Below are positions 41,624 through 51,400 of a stretch of DNA of 64,000 nucleotides, piece by piece (the stretch's first letter is position 1; the number at the start of each line of letters is the position of its first letter). Location: positions 372,001-436,000 of the forward strand of contig NZ_LMDK01000019.1 in assembly GCF_001425055.1 (NCBI RefSeq), given 5' to 3'. Position numbers and translations under genes: made by a program. Below the pieces are notes generated by a model. That model did not search any database, was not told where the DNA came from, and saw only the letters and a program-made list of their open reading frames with translations. The DNA is from Pelomonas sp. Root1237 (GTDB lineage Bacteria > Pseudomonadota > Gammaproteobacteria > Burkholderiales > Burkholderiaceae_C).

Positions 41624-42918
41624 TCGCCCAGGGGGCGTTGCTGGGTGAAGCCCGGGCTCGCTGCAACGTGGAACTGCTCCGGCGGCAGCGGCCTGGCGGG
41701 GTCAATGGCGCCAAGATCATCGCGCAGCTGTGCGGCCACCGGCACACGGGCTTCCCGCAAACCCAGGGCCACCAAACGCGCCAACTGCATGGCGCCGTAG
41801 TTGTTGTGGTGGGTGTTGTCGAGCTTGCCGTTGTTCATCGGATGGGCGGCCTGGGAGCGCTCGGGGCCGAGGGCCGCGTAGAACTGCTGGCTCATCGCGT
41901 TGAGATCGATGAAGGCCAGCTTCATGTCCTGCGCGACCGCGCGCGCCGCGTCGGCGTACTCGGTCAGGCTGGGCCTGAGCTTTCCCTCGGGGTCGAAGTT
42001 GCGCCTCTCCATCGACGACACGACGACCGGCACGCCGCCTCGCGCCAGGATGCGCTCGGCATGGGTGCACAGCTCGGCCTTGTAGGTCTGGGCGTTGCCG
42101 CTGCCGTCCTTCTGTTGTTTCTGGTCGTTGTGGCCGAATTGCAGCAGCACGGTGTCGCCCGGTTGCATGACGGACAGGATCTTGTCGATGCGCCGGCGTG
42201 CCAGCGAGTCGCGGAAGGTTTCGCCCGACTGCGCATGGTTGGCCACGGCCACGGTGGGCTTGAACAGGGCCGTCAGCATCTGGCCCCAGCTGCTGTAGGG
42301 CTCGCGGGACTGATCGGCCACCGTGGAGTCGCCCAGCAGGAAGACGGTGGGCACCCTGACGGGCTCGATGACGAGACTGCGCAGCGCCGGCTGGCTGCCG
42401 TTGATCTCCAGCGTCAGGCGCTGGTCCCAGGCCCAGATCTCATCCTTGCTTTCGCGCGGTTCCTTGAGCTTGACGACGCCTGCTTCCACACCCGGCACGG
42501 CGGCGATGCGGGCGGTGCGCACGTTGACGATGAAGCTGCGCGTTTCAGTTGCACCGGCAGCCACCCCCACGCTGTCCAGCATCAGCCGACGCAGCTCGGC
42601 TTTGATGGTCGTGTTGCTGGCGGCGGCGGCGCCGAGCGTCGCGGTGACGCGGTAGTTGCCTTCCGCGGGCACGTCCACCGTGAAGAAGCTCGGCTGGCCG
42701 GCGGCATTGAGCGCGGCGCCGGGCTCGAAGCCGGCGCCGCGGTCACGGCTGTAGGTGGGCGCGGGCGTCGTGGTGAAGTCGAAGCTGAGCGGTTCGGCCG
42801 CGCGTGGCTGGGAAACACAGCCACTGAGGCACAGAGACACAGAGAAGAGCATGGAGAGAAAGGGCAGATTTCCTCTGTGCCTCTGTGTCTCTGTGGCTGT
42901 GTTCATCGATGTGGTCAT
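41620..42918 (-). CDS. Rhamnogalacturonan acetylesterase, CE12, repeat-derived lipoprotein signal
   Basis: The 432-residue protein has an N-terminal beta-rich domain (residues 40-180; SFDFTTTPAPTYSRDRGAGF). Then comes an SGNH esterase domain: VFLLGDSTVADQSREPYSSW, VANHAQSGETFRDSL, LLQFGHNDQKQQKDGSG, and the Asp/His block KLDNTHHNNYGAMQLA. CE12 enzymes deacetylate RG-I galacturonate. The N-terminus MTTSMNTATETQRHRGNLPF then FSVSLCLSGCVSQ carries a lipobox LSGC, so it is probably a lipoprotein. This segment is encoded by the palindromic repeat also found at the GH115 gene. It lies 1 bp after the PL26 stop. Confidence 0.9.
   Translation of the reverse strand: MTTSMNTATETQRHRGNLPFLSMLFSVSLCLSGCVSQPRAAEPLSFDFTTTPAPTYSRDRGAGFEPGAALNAAGQPSFFTVDVPAEGNYRVTATLGAAAASNTTIKAELRRLMLDSVGVAAGATETRSFIVNVRTARIAAVPGVEAGVVKLKEPRESKDEIWAWDQRLTLEINGSQPALRSLVIEPVRVPTVFLLGDSTVADQSREPYSSWGQMLTALFKPTVAVANHAQSGETFRDSLARRRIDKILSVMQPGDTVLLQFGHNDQKQQKDGSGNAQTYKAELCTHAERILARGGVPVVVSSMERRNFDPEGKLRPSLTEYADAARAVAQDMKLAFIDLNAMSQQFYAALGPERSQAAHPMNNGKLDNTHHNNYGAMQLARLVALGLREARVPVAAQLRDDLGAIDPARPLPPEQFHVAASPGFTQQRPLGD
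42815..42906 (-). repeat. Palindromic dispersed repeat, copy 2, encoding a lipoprotein signal
   Basis: Arms at 42815-42844 and 42873-42902 are imperfect inverted repeats of about 30 nt, with the same core as copy 1 (ACACAGCCAC...; ...GTGGCTGTGT) and a 28-nt spacer. ATG (42906) sits at the outer edge as in copy 1. Read in frame on the minus strand it encodes NTATETQRHRG, then SVSLCLSGCV. The spacer length and sequence differ from copy 1, so the arms are the conserved part. Confidence 0.85.
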
Positions 42919-42919
42919 G

Positions 42920-45646
42920 TCAGTCAGTGAGCTGGTCGCCGATCAGGGCCAGGTTCTGGATGGCGGCCAGTCCCCACTGCGCGGTGTCATTGGTGCTGAT
43001 CCAGGGCGCTTCGTCCACCGGGTTCAGCGCCAGCGGGCCGGCGATGCGCGTGGTCTTCAGCGTCTTGTGGCCGCGCGGATCGTCGGCCAGGAACTCGCGC
43101 CAGGCGCGCTGGGCCAGGGCCTTGTCCTGCTTGCTCTTGGCCGCGTAGGCGCTCAGACGCGAATGGCCCACGCTCAGCACCGTGCCGCCGCCGTGCGGCG
43201 CGCCCAGCGCCTTGACCTGCTGGTCGCGCGGCGCGTTGTAGAGCTCGCAATACTGCAGCCAGGCCTGCTTGAACTCGGGCTCATCGATCAGCTCCACCAG
43301 TTCGGCCATCATCTCCACAGCACCAAAGACGGCGCTCAGGTGGCTGGCGCTGAGCTTGTCGCCGCTGACGTTGTGAAAGGCGCCTTCGTTCGGCCCCGTG
43401 GGCTCGTAGCCACCGCTGCCGGTGAAGAAGCCGTGGGGCATGGCGGCGATGCCCTGCATGCCGCGCAGCAGCTTGTTGCGCCAGCGCACATCGCCGGTGC
43501 GCTCCCACTCGGTCAGCACGTTGGCGACGACCGAGCCCCAGTCCGTGCCGAAGCCGATGCGCGCCGGCCAGGGGCCCTTGTCCACGCGGCCGGCGATCTT
43601 GCGCACGGGGTCGACCTCATCCATCTTGGTGTCGGCGCTGAGCACCTCGCGCATGACGTCGCCGATGCGCTCGTCGGCCGTCAGGTAGTAGTAGAAGCGG
43701 CGGTAGGCCGCCGTGGAGATGCGCGCCTGCTTGGCGCTGCAGCCCCAGTGCTGCACGTTGTGGCGCGTGCCCAGGCCCTGGAAGCGGCCGGCGTGATAGA
43801 TGTCGACCTCGCTGGTGTGGCGCACCATGGCCTCGGCGAAGCGGAAGATGTCGGCGCGGCCACTGCGTAGATAGGCATACCAGAGCCAGAGGTCGGGTGA
43901 CAGCTCCGAGTTGTCCCAGGCGAAGCCGCCGACGTCGTAGCGCCATTCGTGGCGATCACTGTCGTAGGTGTGGCGGATGTCGCCGTAGTCCCAGAAACCG
44001 TACCAATGGCGCTGCTCGACCTCCTTCTTGTAGAAGTCGAACAGGAAGTCCAGCTTGTCCTCGATCTTCTGGCGCGCCGGCGTGCTGCGGTCGGGCAGGC
44101 TCCACAGCTTGCCGAACACGCCGGCCGCCAGATAACGCTGCGGTGATGCGGCGAGCTGCGGCGGTGCCTGCACTGCGGCGGCCATCTGCACCAGGCGTTC
44201 GCGCGTGGGCGTGGCGGCCAGCGCCCACAGCGTGATCTCGCTGCTGCGCGCGATGCCCACCGGCGTGCCGAAGCCCTTCTCGTAGTCCTCGTAGGTCATC
44301 TCCAGGCCCTCGAGCTCCTGCTCGTGGGTCTCCTGCCCCAGGCCATCGTGATAGAAGCGCAGGTCCATGGCCGGCGCCTCGGGCGAGTGCATCCACAGCG
44401 TCACTTGCGCGGCGTCGGTGTGGGCATTGCGGATGTCCAGTTGCGTCGGGTGGCGCTGCCAGAAGTCGCGCAGGCCAAAGGCCACGCCGCCGGTGGCGCC
44501 GCCGATATAGCCGCTGCCTGGCGCCCGCTTGCCGAAGGCGGCGGGAATCCAGCCATGGCCGGCCTTGGTGCGCTTCTTGATCTGGAAGCCATCGGCACTG
44601 AGCTGGCTCAAGGAGTAGTCGCCCCAGGCGGGGATGCGATGTTGCAGCTGGCGCACCTGCGTGCCCCATTGCGCTACCGGCGGCGTGGCGCGGCCGGCCA
44701 GCTGGGCCTCACGCACGACAGCACCCGGGTCGCGGCGCAGCCCGGTCAGGTTGCGCACGCCCTCGGCCCACAGGCCACCGGATTCGCCGGCAAAGCGCAC
44801 ATGACGGTCGTAGAGGGCGTCGCGCAGCGGCACGTCGAAGCGCAGGCCGATACCGCGCAGGAAGTCCTTCTGATCGTCGCCATCGAAGACGAAGGTGTGC
44901 ATGACGCGCAGCGATTCGGCGCCGGCGTAGAAATAGAAGCGCACCGAGAAGGGCAGCCATTCGCGGCCGGCGGCGCTGCGGTGTTGGCCGTCGACCTTGA
45001 TGACGGCGCGCACCGGGCCGGTCTGCTCGACGGTCAGTTTTGCGATGCGGCTCTGGAAGGCGGTCTGCGTGACGGCGCCCTGCTCGGCATCGGGCTTGTC
45101 GTCGGTCTGGGCGATGAGGGTGCAGGAACCCAGCACCTCGCGGCCGTCGCGCTCGATGCCCTGGATGAGCTTGGCGCCCTGGCGTGGCAGCCTGCAGCGG
45201 ATGACGCCGTTGTCGACCTCGATGAAGTCAGCCTCCTCGCGCACCTTCACGGTGGCACCTGCGGCGGCAGCACCCTTGCCCGGGCGGATGCTGGGCTGGG
45301 CACCGGCATCGACGCCGGCTGGCAGCGCATGCGCCGTCCACTTCAGCGAGCCATCGGGCCACCAGGCCAGCGGCCAGGTCTGCAAGGCCAGTGGCTTGCC
45401 CTGCGCGTCCAGCGCGTGGAAGGCCTGATCCTTCCTGTGCTGGCCGCGCGGCCAGGGCAGACCCAACGTGGCGCCGAGCGCCAGCGCGGGGGCGGTGCCA
45501 TCCAGCCAGCGCAAGCCGAGCAGGTCGTCCGACGTGGCGACGGTCGGTGCGGGCGCCGATGCAGCACCGGCGGTGGTGGCCAAGCCGGTCAGACCCAGAG
45601 GCAGGGACGCGGTCTTGAAGAAGTTGCGGCGGCTGAAGTCGGTCAT
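42920..45646 (-). CDS. Exo-rhamnogalacturonan lyase-like protein, PL26, Tat exported
   Basis: This 908-residue protein starts MTDFSRRNFFKTASLPLGLT, a strong twin-arginine signal. Its body matches the PcRGLX-type lyase layout. An N-terminal beta domain has TWPLAWWPDGSLKWTAHALP and DFIEVDNGVIRCRLPRQGAK. A middle domain has YAGAESLRVMHTFVFDGDDQ. A C-terminal alpha/alpha barrel has DYGDIRHTYDSDRHEWRYDV, AWDNSELSPDLWLWYAYLRS, HVQHWGCSAKQARIS-like and GDKLSASHLSAVFG. PL26 releases unsaturated GalA-Rha disaccharide units from RG-I ends. ATG 45646 overlaps the transporter stop. The family assignment is by recognition and could be confirmed by profile search. Confidence 0.85.
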   Translation of the reverse strand: MTDFSRRNFFKTASLPLGLTGLATTAGAASAPAPTVATSDDLLGLRWLDGTAPALALGATLGLPWPRGQHRKDQAFHALDAQGKPLALQTWPLAWWPDGSLKWTAHALPAGVDAGAQPSIRPGKGAAAAGATVKVREEADFIEVDNGVIRCRLPRQGAKLIQGIERDGREVLGSCTLIAQTDDKPDAEQGAVTQTAFQSRIAKLTVEQTGPVRAVIKVDGQHRSAAGREWLPFSVRFYFYAGAESLRVMHTFVFDGDDQKDFLRGIGLRFDVPLRDALYDRHVRFAGESGGLWAEGVRNLTGLRRDPGAVVREAQLAGRATPPVAQWGTQVRQLQHRIPAWGDYSLSQLSADGFQIKKRTKAGHGWIPAAFGKRAPGSGYIGGATGGVAFGLRDFWQRHPTQLDIRNAHTDAAQVTLWMHSPEAPAMDLRFYHDGLGQETHEQELEGLEMTYEDYEKGFGTPVGIARSSEITLWALAATPTRERLVQMAAAVQAPPQLAASPQRYLAAGVFGKLWSLPDRSTPARQKIEDKLDFLFDFYKKEVEQRHWYGFWDYGDIRHTYDSDRHEWRYDVGGFAWDNSELSPDLWLWYAYLRSGRADIFRFAEAMVRHTSEVDIYHAGRFQGLGTRHNVQHWGCSAKQARISTAAYRRFYYYLTADERIGDVMREVLSADTKMDEVDPVRKIAGRVDKGPWPARIGFGTDWGSVVANVLTEWERTGDVRWRNKLLRGMQGIAAMPHGFFTGSGGYEPTGPNEGAFHNVSGDKLSASHLSAVFGAVEMMAELVELIDEPEFKQAWLQYCELYNAPRDQQVKALGAPHGGGTVLSVGHSRLSAYAAKSKQDKALAQRAWREFLADDPRGHKTLKTTRIAGPLALNPVDEAPWISTNDTAQWGLAAIQNLALIGDQLTD

Positions 45647-47295
45647 GGGCGGGCTTGCAGAGGTTGCAGCGAGGAGTCGGCGGCGTGGCCGCTGCCGCGG
45701 CCCCACAGGCGGTCGTAAGGCCAGCCGGTCAGGTCTTCGACGATGCGGCGGCTGTCATCGGTCTCGGCTTCGGTCGCACCGCTGCGCAGGCGCTCGACCT
45801 CGTTGACGAGGACGGCATGCGTGCTGGCATTGAGGCGGAAGGTCCAGGAGGCGATCAGGCCGAACAGCATCATCAAGAGGGGCCCGCCCACCATCAGCCC
45901 GGTGATGGTCTGGATGGCCTCGGGGCTTTGCACGATGACCTCGCCGGGGCGGCTCTTGGGCGAGATGTAGCCGCCCAGGTCGATGATCCAGCCGCTGGCG
46001 ATGATGGCCGCGCTCTGGGCCATCTTGCGCACCAACGTCATCACGCCGGCAAAGATGCCCTCGCGGCGTTGGCCGGTGACGGCCTCGTCGATGTCGGGCA
46101 GGTAGTTGTAGACCGACCAGGGCACGAAGTTCAGCGTGCCGCGGCCCAGGCCCGCGAGGACGATGGGCGCGAAGATCCAGAACACCAGGCTGAAGCTGCC
46201 GCTTGCCGGGTTCAGCGCGGTGAAGAGGTTGGTGCCCAGCGCCTTGAAGCCGGCGTCGAAGCCCTCGGGTCGCACCAGGAAGAAGCCCAGGTACAGCAAC
46301 AGCGCTGCGCCGAACAGGGAGATCGCCAGGCGGTAGGCCAGCACGGGCCCGGTGCGGATGACGATCTGGATGGCCACCATCACCGAGATGAGCTGGGCCA
46401 CGTACATGACCGTCATCAGCTGCGAGATGACAAGGGTGGCGCCCATCAGCACCGTGGCCACGAAGATGGGGAAGGCAGTGTTGAAGATGTCCTGTGACAG
46501 ATAGCCGCCCAGGTAGATGGACAGGTGCTGGCGGAAGGCGCGGATCTTCAGCGTCGAGAACAGGTCGCCGAACATCTTGAGCGGCAGGGCCAGTGCGGCC
46601 TTCAGCGTCACGCCGCCATAGGTCTGCGACATGACCGCCTGCGCGCGCGTGCCGTAGGGGCGCTCCCACGTCGTCAACACGACGATCGTCACGACGACCG
46701 AGAAGATGCAGCCAAAGATGGCCGCCATCCAGAAGAAGGTGTCGGGCGAGTCCTTGCCGCCGAACTGGCTGATGAGCAGCGTGGGCAGGTAGGAGGCCAG
46801 GATGGCCGAGCTTTGCGCGACGATCATGCGGGCGCCGGCGAACTTGGCCTTGCGCTTGTAGTCCTTGGTCATCTCGGCCGCCAGCGTTTCCCAGGGGATG
46901 AGAAACATCGTGTACAGCAGCTCGAAGAAGATGAAGGCGAACAGGTAGTAGTAGAAGGTGTGGCCGGCGCGGAAGATCAGCGCGAAGCTGGGCAGCAGCG
47001 GGATGGTGATCAGCAGGAAGAGCTTGCGCCGGCCAATCTTGCGGCCCACCCAGGTGTGGCGCAGGTTGTCGGAGACGTAGCCGATGAGGGGGCAGGTGAT
47101 GGCTTCGAGCAGTCTCGGGAGGCCGAGGATCAGTCCCGCGTCGACGGCGCTGAGGCCGCAGAAGGTGGTGAAGAAATAGAACAGCCAGCCGGTGATGACG
47201 GCCTGGGCGCCGGCGCCCAGCATGTCGCCGCTGCCCCAGCCCCAGTAGTTGATCCAGGTGGGCTCTTTGGCGGCGGGGTGAAGGTTCTTCTGCAT
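45643..47295 (-). CDS. GPH-family sugar:cation symporter (MFS)
   Basis: A 550-residue inner-membrane transporter with about twelve hydrophobic helices (INYWGWGSGDMLGAGAQAVI; RKLFLLITIPLLPSFALIFR; YLFAFIFFELLYTMFLIPWE; VVTIVVLTTWE). The GPH/melibiose-type signature region RDNLRHTWVGRKIGRRK-like appears as SDNLRHTWVGRKIGRRKLF. It lies between the PL26 and GH105 genes, so it most likely carries the unsaturated rhamnogalacturonan disaccharide or short oligomers into the cytoplasm with a cation (inference). The last 50 residues form a hydrophilic tail. It is 3 bp downstream of GH105 and overlaps PL26 by 4 bp. Confidence 0.9.
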   Translation of the reverse strand: MQKNLHPAAKEPTWINYWGWGSGDMLGAGAQAVITGWLFYFFTTFCGLSAVDAGLILGLPRLLEAITCPLIGYVSDNLRHTWVGRKIGRRKLFLLITIPLLPSFALIFRAGHTFYYYLFAFIFFELLYTMFLIPWETLAAEMTKDYKRKAKFAGARMIVAQSSAILASYLPTLLISQFGGKDSPDTFFWMAAIFGCIFSVVVTIVVLTTWERPYGTRAQAVMSQTYGGVTLKAALALPLKMFGDLFSTLKIRAFRQHLSIYLGGYLSQDIFNTAFPIFVATVLMGATLVISQLMTVMYVAQLISVMVAIQIVIRTGPVLAYRLAISLFGAALLLYLGFFLVRPEGFDAGFKALGTNLFTALNPASGSFSLVFWIFAPIVLAGLGRGTLNFVPWSVYNYLPDIDEAVTGQRREGIFAGVMTLVRKMAQSAAIIASGWIIDLGGYISPKSRPGEVIVQSPEAIQTITGLMVGGPLLMMLFGLIASWTFRLNASTHAVLVNEVERLRSGATEAETDDSRRIVEDLTGWPYDRLWGRGSGHAADSSLQPLQARP

Positions 47296-47298
47296 GGC

Positions 47299-48462
47299 TT
47301 AGATGAAACGGACGAGCAGCTCACCCATGGCCAGCAACGCCATCGCCTGGCCGAAGGGCATGGACGTCAGCGGGATGTCCTTGTATTCCTGCAGCGTGTT
47401 GAACACCGGCGTGCCGAAGCTGACCTGGGTCAACTCGCCCGCGTCGTTGATCTTGCTGCGCACCGCCAGCGCGGCCTTCAGGCCGACGGCTTCGAACTCC
47501 TTGGGCAGATAGCCCTTGCGCACCGCCTTCAGGATGCCGTAGGCAAAGCCGGCCGAAGCGGCGGCTTCGTCGTAGGAGGTCGGGTCGTCCAGCAGCGTGG
47601 GCCACAGGCCGGACTCGGACTGGCATTGGGTGAGCGCCTTCACCTGCGCCTCCAACGTCGACACGAGGAAGTCCCGGAACGCATCACCCTCGGGCAGGTT
47701 CAAAAGCTCGATGAACTCCGGAATGACGATGGTCACCCACGAATTGCCCCGCGCCCAAAGTGCATTCGCGAAGTTGTGTCGCCCCTCAAACGTCCAGCCG
47801 TGGAACCACAGCCCCGTCTTGCGGTCGGCCAGGTATTTGATGTGGATGAGGAACTGGCGCTTGGCCTCCTCGACGTAGTGCGGCCGGTTCAGCAGCAGGC
47901 CGAACTTGGCCAGCGGCAGCACCGACATCATCAGCGTGTCGTCCCACAGCTGCTGGTGGTTCACGCTGTTGTAGACGATGTGCTGGAAGCCGCCTTCTTC
48001 GGTGCGCGGCAGCTCGTTGTAGACCCACTCGGCCCAGCGATCGATGTAGGGCAGGAAGCGACGCTCGCCGGTGCGGTCGAACAGGTAGGCCAGCGTCAGG
48101 AAGGGCGCCACCGTGTTGATATTGCGGCTGGGCATGCCCTCCGCAAAGCGGGCCTCGAACCAGCTCGTCATGATGCTCCAGGCCTTGGGGTCGCCGGTCA
48201 GCTCCCAGACCTTGTAGACGCCATACAGGCCCACGCCGTGGGTCCACTCGAAGCCGTTCCAGCCCTTGGTGTCCAACACGCGGCCGTCGTCCAGGCGCAG
48301 CAGGAACTTGCCGTCCTTGTCCTCGATGTTGACCAGGTTGTGGATCAGGCGATCGATGGCGCCGCGAATGTCGTCGCGGTCCGCGCCGAGGCCGGCCGTG
48401 TGATGAGCCAGCAGCGGGTGGATGCGCGAGGAATCGACGGGCTTGAGGACTTGATTGGGCAT
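47299..48462 (-). CDS. Unsaturated rhamnogalacturonyl hydrolase, GH105
   Basis: GH105 hydrolyses the unsaturated galacturonyl residue left at the non-reducing end by RG lyases, freeing rhamnose. The 387-residue alpha/alpha-barrel protein has GFEWTHGVGLYGVYKVWELT, GGFQHIVYNSVNHQQLWDDT with the catalytic Asp of the DD pair, HGWTFEGRHNFANALWARGN, and SASAGFAYGILKAVRKGYLP-like sequence. No signal peptide is present, so it acts in the cytoplasm, consistent with the adjacent importer. ATG 48462 is chosen; the in-frame TTG at 48486 would overlap the upstream stop. Confidence 0.94.
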   Translation of the reverse strand: MPNQVLKPVDSSRIHPLLAHHTAGLGADRDDIRGAIDRLIHNLVNIEDKDGKFLLRLDDGRVLDTKGWNGFEWTHGVGLYGVYKVWELTGDPKAWSIMTSWFEARFAEGMPSRNINTVAPFLTLAYLFDRTGERRFLPYIDRWAEWVYNELPRTEEGGFQHIVYNSVNHQQLWDDTLMMSVLPLAKFGLLLNRPHYVEEAKRQFLIHIKYLADRKTGLWFHGWTFEGRHNFANALWARGNSWVTIVIPEFIELLNLPEGDAFRDFLVSTLEAQVKALTQCQSESGLWPTLLDDPTSYDEAAASAGFAYGILKAVRKGYLPKEFEAVGLKAALAVRSKINDAGELTQVSFGTPVFNTLQEYKDIPLTSMPFGQAMALLAMGELLVRFI

Positions 48463-48482
48463 GGTCTTGTCTCGATGTGTAT

Positions 48483-51400
48483 TCAACGCTGCAGGTTGCG
48501 CGGTTGGGGCACCGGCTCCAACGGTACGCCGCCGCGGGCGACGGCCAGCGGCACCAGACGCACGGCCTCCAGTGCGTTGGCCGCCTGGCCGTCGGTGGTG
48601 ACGGCCAATGTCAACGTGTTCTCGCCGTTCGGGTTCAGGATGCCGGGCGGCAACACGAAGACGCGCTGCGGGCCGATGTGGGCGATGAACTGGCCCATAT
48701 TCCAGCCGTTGACGAAGATCAGCGCGCGGTTCTCGACCTCGGAACGTGGCTTGGTCGTGTCGCCAAAGGCCAGCCCGAGCTGCACATCGTGGCCGGCCGG
48801 CAGGTCCAGCTTGAAGTTGGTGCGCAGCCAGTAGCTGCCCGGCGCTGGCGGTGCGGCGCTCACGGTCGTGGCCTCCCAGCCGGGCTGGGGCTTGGTCGGG
48901 TCAACGGGCAGATGCCAGCCCATGCGCTCGCCGTGCAGGCCACCGCTGTTCATCGGACCGCGCACGAGGTCGGCAATGTCCTCGCCGCCCTTGTTGCCCT
49001 GGATCTTCCAGGCGATGGGAACGCCGAAGCGCTGACCACCTTTGTGCGCGAGGGACGCCGAGATCAGGCCGCGCGCCTCCTTGTGCACGTCGTCGGCGAA
49101 CAGGTCCCAGTTGTGCGAGTTGTTGCGCACGACGACGGCCAGCACATGCTCGCCTGCGGGCAGGTCCTTGAGCAACTGCTTGAAGGTGTCGGTCGTCTCG
49201 GGGAAGGGGCGGCCGGTGTCGTGCTCCTGCTGGCCGATGAACTTGCCGTCCAGCCAGACCTGGATCATGCCGGCGCCACCGCCGCCGAAGAAGAGTTCCA
49301 GCTGCAGCGGCTTGGTGTCGCTCGTTGCGAAGCGGCCGCGGTACCAGACGTCGCCGTGGTGGAAGCCGTAGTCGCTCATGGCCAGCACCGGCTGGCCTTT
49401 GTCGGGCGCGGTGTAGACATTGGCGGCCGAGGCGCCCGCGTCGGCCTTGCGCCAGGCGCTGTCGTCGAAGCCGGGAGTGGCTTCGAGGGAGTCGAAGCGG
49501 CGCGTCCATGCTTGCTGCGTCAGGTCAGGCAGCTTGATCGCATCCGGGCCAGGCAGGGCGGTGCGGGCGGCGAGGCTGAAGTCTTGTGCCGAAGTGGCGA
49601 TGGGTTGGCCATTGAAGCTCAAGCCGGTGATGTCATCGGGCACCCAGGCGCGCAGCGCGCTGGGCGCGGTCGTGTCGCCGCTCAACTTCAATGTCTTGCC
49701 GTCTACGGTCGCCGTGCGGACGAGGGCCGGGCTGCGCACCAGCACCGCTTGCAGGCGCCAGAACTCCTGGCCCGTCTTTTCGTCAGCGATCAGCAGCAGC
49801 AAGGGGGCACGCCCGGCGCCGCTGATCAGCACTTCGATGAGGCCGGTGTGCTGGTAGTTCAGCCGCAGGTCGCCGCGCTTGGCATCCCAGTTCACCTGGG
49901 CCTGGCCGCGCAGCAGCTTCACGGTCGGCCTGGCGGCATAGCGCAGCACGGTCTCGCCGTCGTCGCCGTTGCGGCCGTAGAACAGCGCCACATCACGGGC
50001 GCCTTGCTGCAACTGCGCCTGCAGCTCGCTCGTGCTGTAAACCAGGTGCTGGCGTTCCAGTGCGTAGCTGGCCAGCAGCATCTTGGCGTCCTGGCCGGTC
50101 AGCGTCAGCTTGCCGGCCTGCGGCACCTGGTAGCTGCCGTCACGCGTTTGCAGCTTGAAGCTGAACGCCTCAGTTCCTGTCAGCGCGTTGTGCTGAGCCA
50201 GCAGCACATGGCTGCCCAGCGCCTGATTGACGTTGTGATAAAGCCTGACCTTGGCATTGCCCGAATCAAGAGGCTCGCCCTTGTCCATCTGCGCCAGCAC
50301 GGGCGTGGCCGCCTGCACGAAGCCGCCCATCTGCTTGAGCACCAGCGCCTTGTCGCGCATGACGCGGGCCTCGCTGATGGGCGAGCCGTAGTCGTAGCTG
50401 GTGTAGACGATGGGCCCCGGCTGCCAGCCCCAGCTGGTGCCACCATAGGCCATGTAGATGGAATGGATGGTCAGCGCGTTGATGAGGCTGCTACCGTAGA
50501 ACACGCGCTGGTAGCCCGGTCCCTGGCGCTGGGCCGTGCATTCGTAAGTGCCGTTGCTGCCCCAGTAGTCGAACCAGCCTGCGCCGATCTCGGCGACGAA
50601 GCCCGGCGTGTTGGGGGAGGCCAGCGAGCCGACCTTGGGGAAGTTCTTGCCGTAGATGCCCCAGTCCGGCGCCGGTGCCGGCGTGCCGGGTTGGGCGTCC
50701 ACACCGCAGACGCCGCCGGGATAGCCGTCAAAAGCGTAGAGGTCGGTCGGGCCGGGGTTGGCGAACGGCGCGGTCGAGTTCTTGGGCGTCCAGTCCGGCA
50801 GCCGTGAGGCGGCGTTGTGGAACAGCGGCACGGTGATGCCGTCGGCGCGCGCCTTGTCCGCCAGGTGCTGCATGTGGCGGATGTTCTTGGGGTTCACCGC
50901 GAACAGCTCGTTTTCCAACTGATAGGCGATGACGGTGCCGCCGCCGTTGGTGATCTGGTGGCGGGCCAGGATGGCGTTGATCTGCGTCATCCATTCATCC
51001 GCTGCGGCCTGGTACTCGGCCGCGTCGGTGCGGGCCTCGGCGCGCTGGCGCAGCAGCCAACCCGGGAAGCCGCCGGCCGTCAGCTCGGCGTTCACATAAG
51101 GCCCCATGCGGGCGATGACGTAGAGGCCTTCCTCCTCCGCCATCTGAATGGCGCGCTCGATGTTGCGCACGCCGGTGAAGTCGTAGTGGCCCGGCTTGGC
51201 CGAGTGGTAGCCCCAGCTGAAGTAGAGCGACACGGCGTTGAGGCCCGACGCCTTCATCTTCTGCAGTACGTCGCGCCACAGGCTGGGCGAGGGCAGGCGG
51301 AAGGGGTGGAACTCGCCGGCGAAGATCATCTCCCGCTTGCCGTCGATGATCAGCGAATGGCGGTCCCAGGCGATGGATTTGGGCTTGGCCTTGGGCGCCG

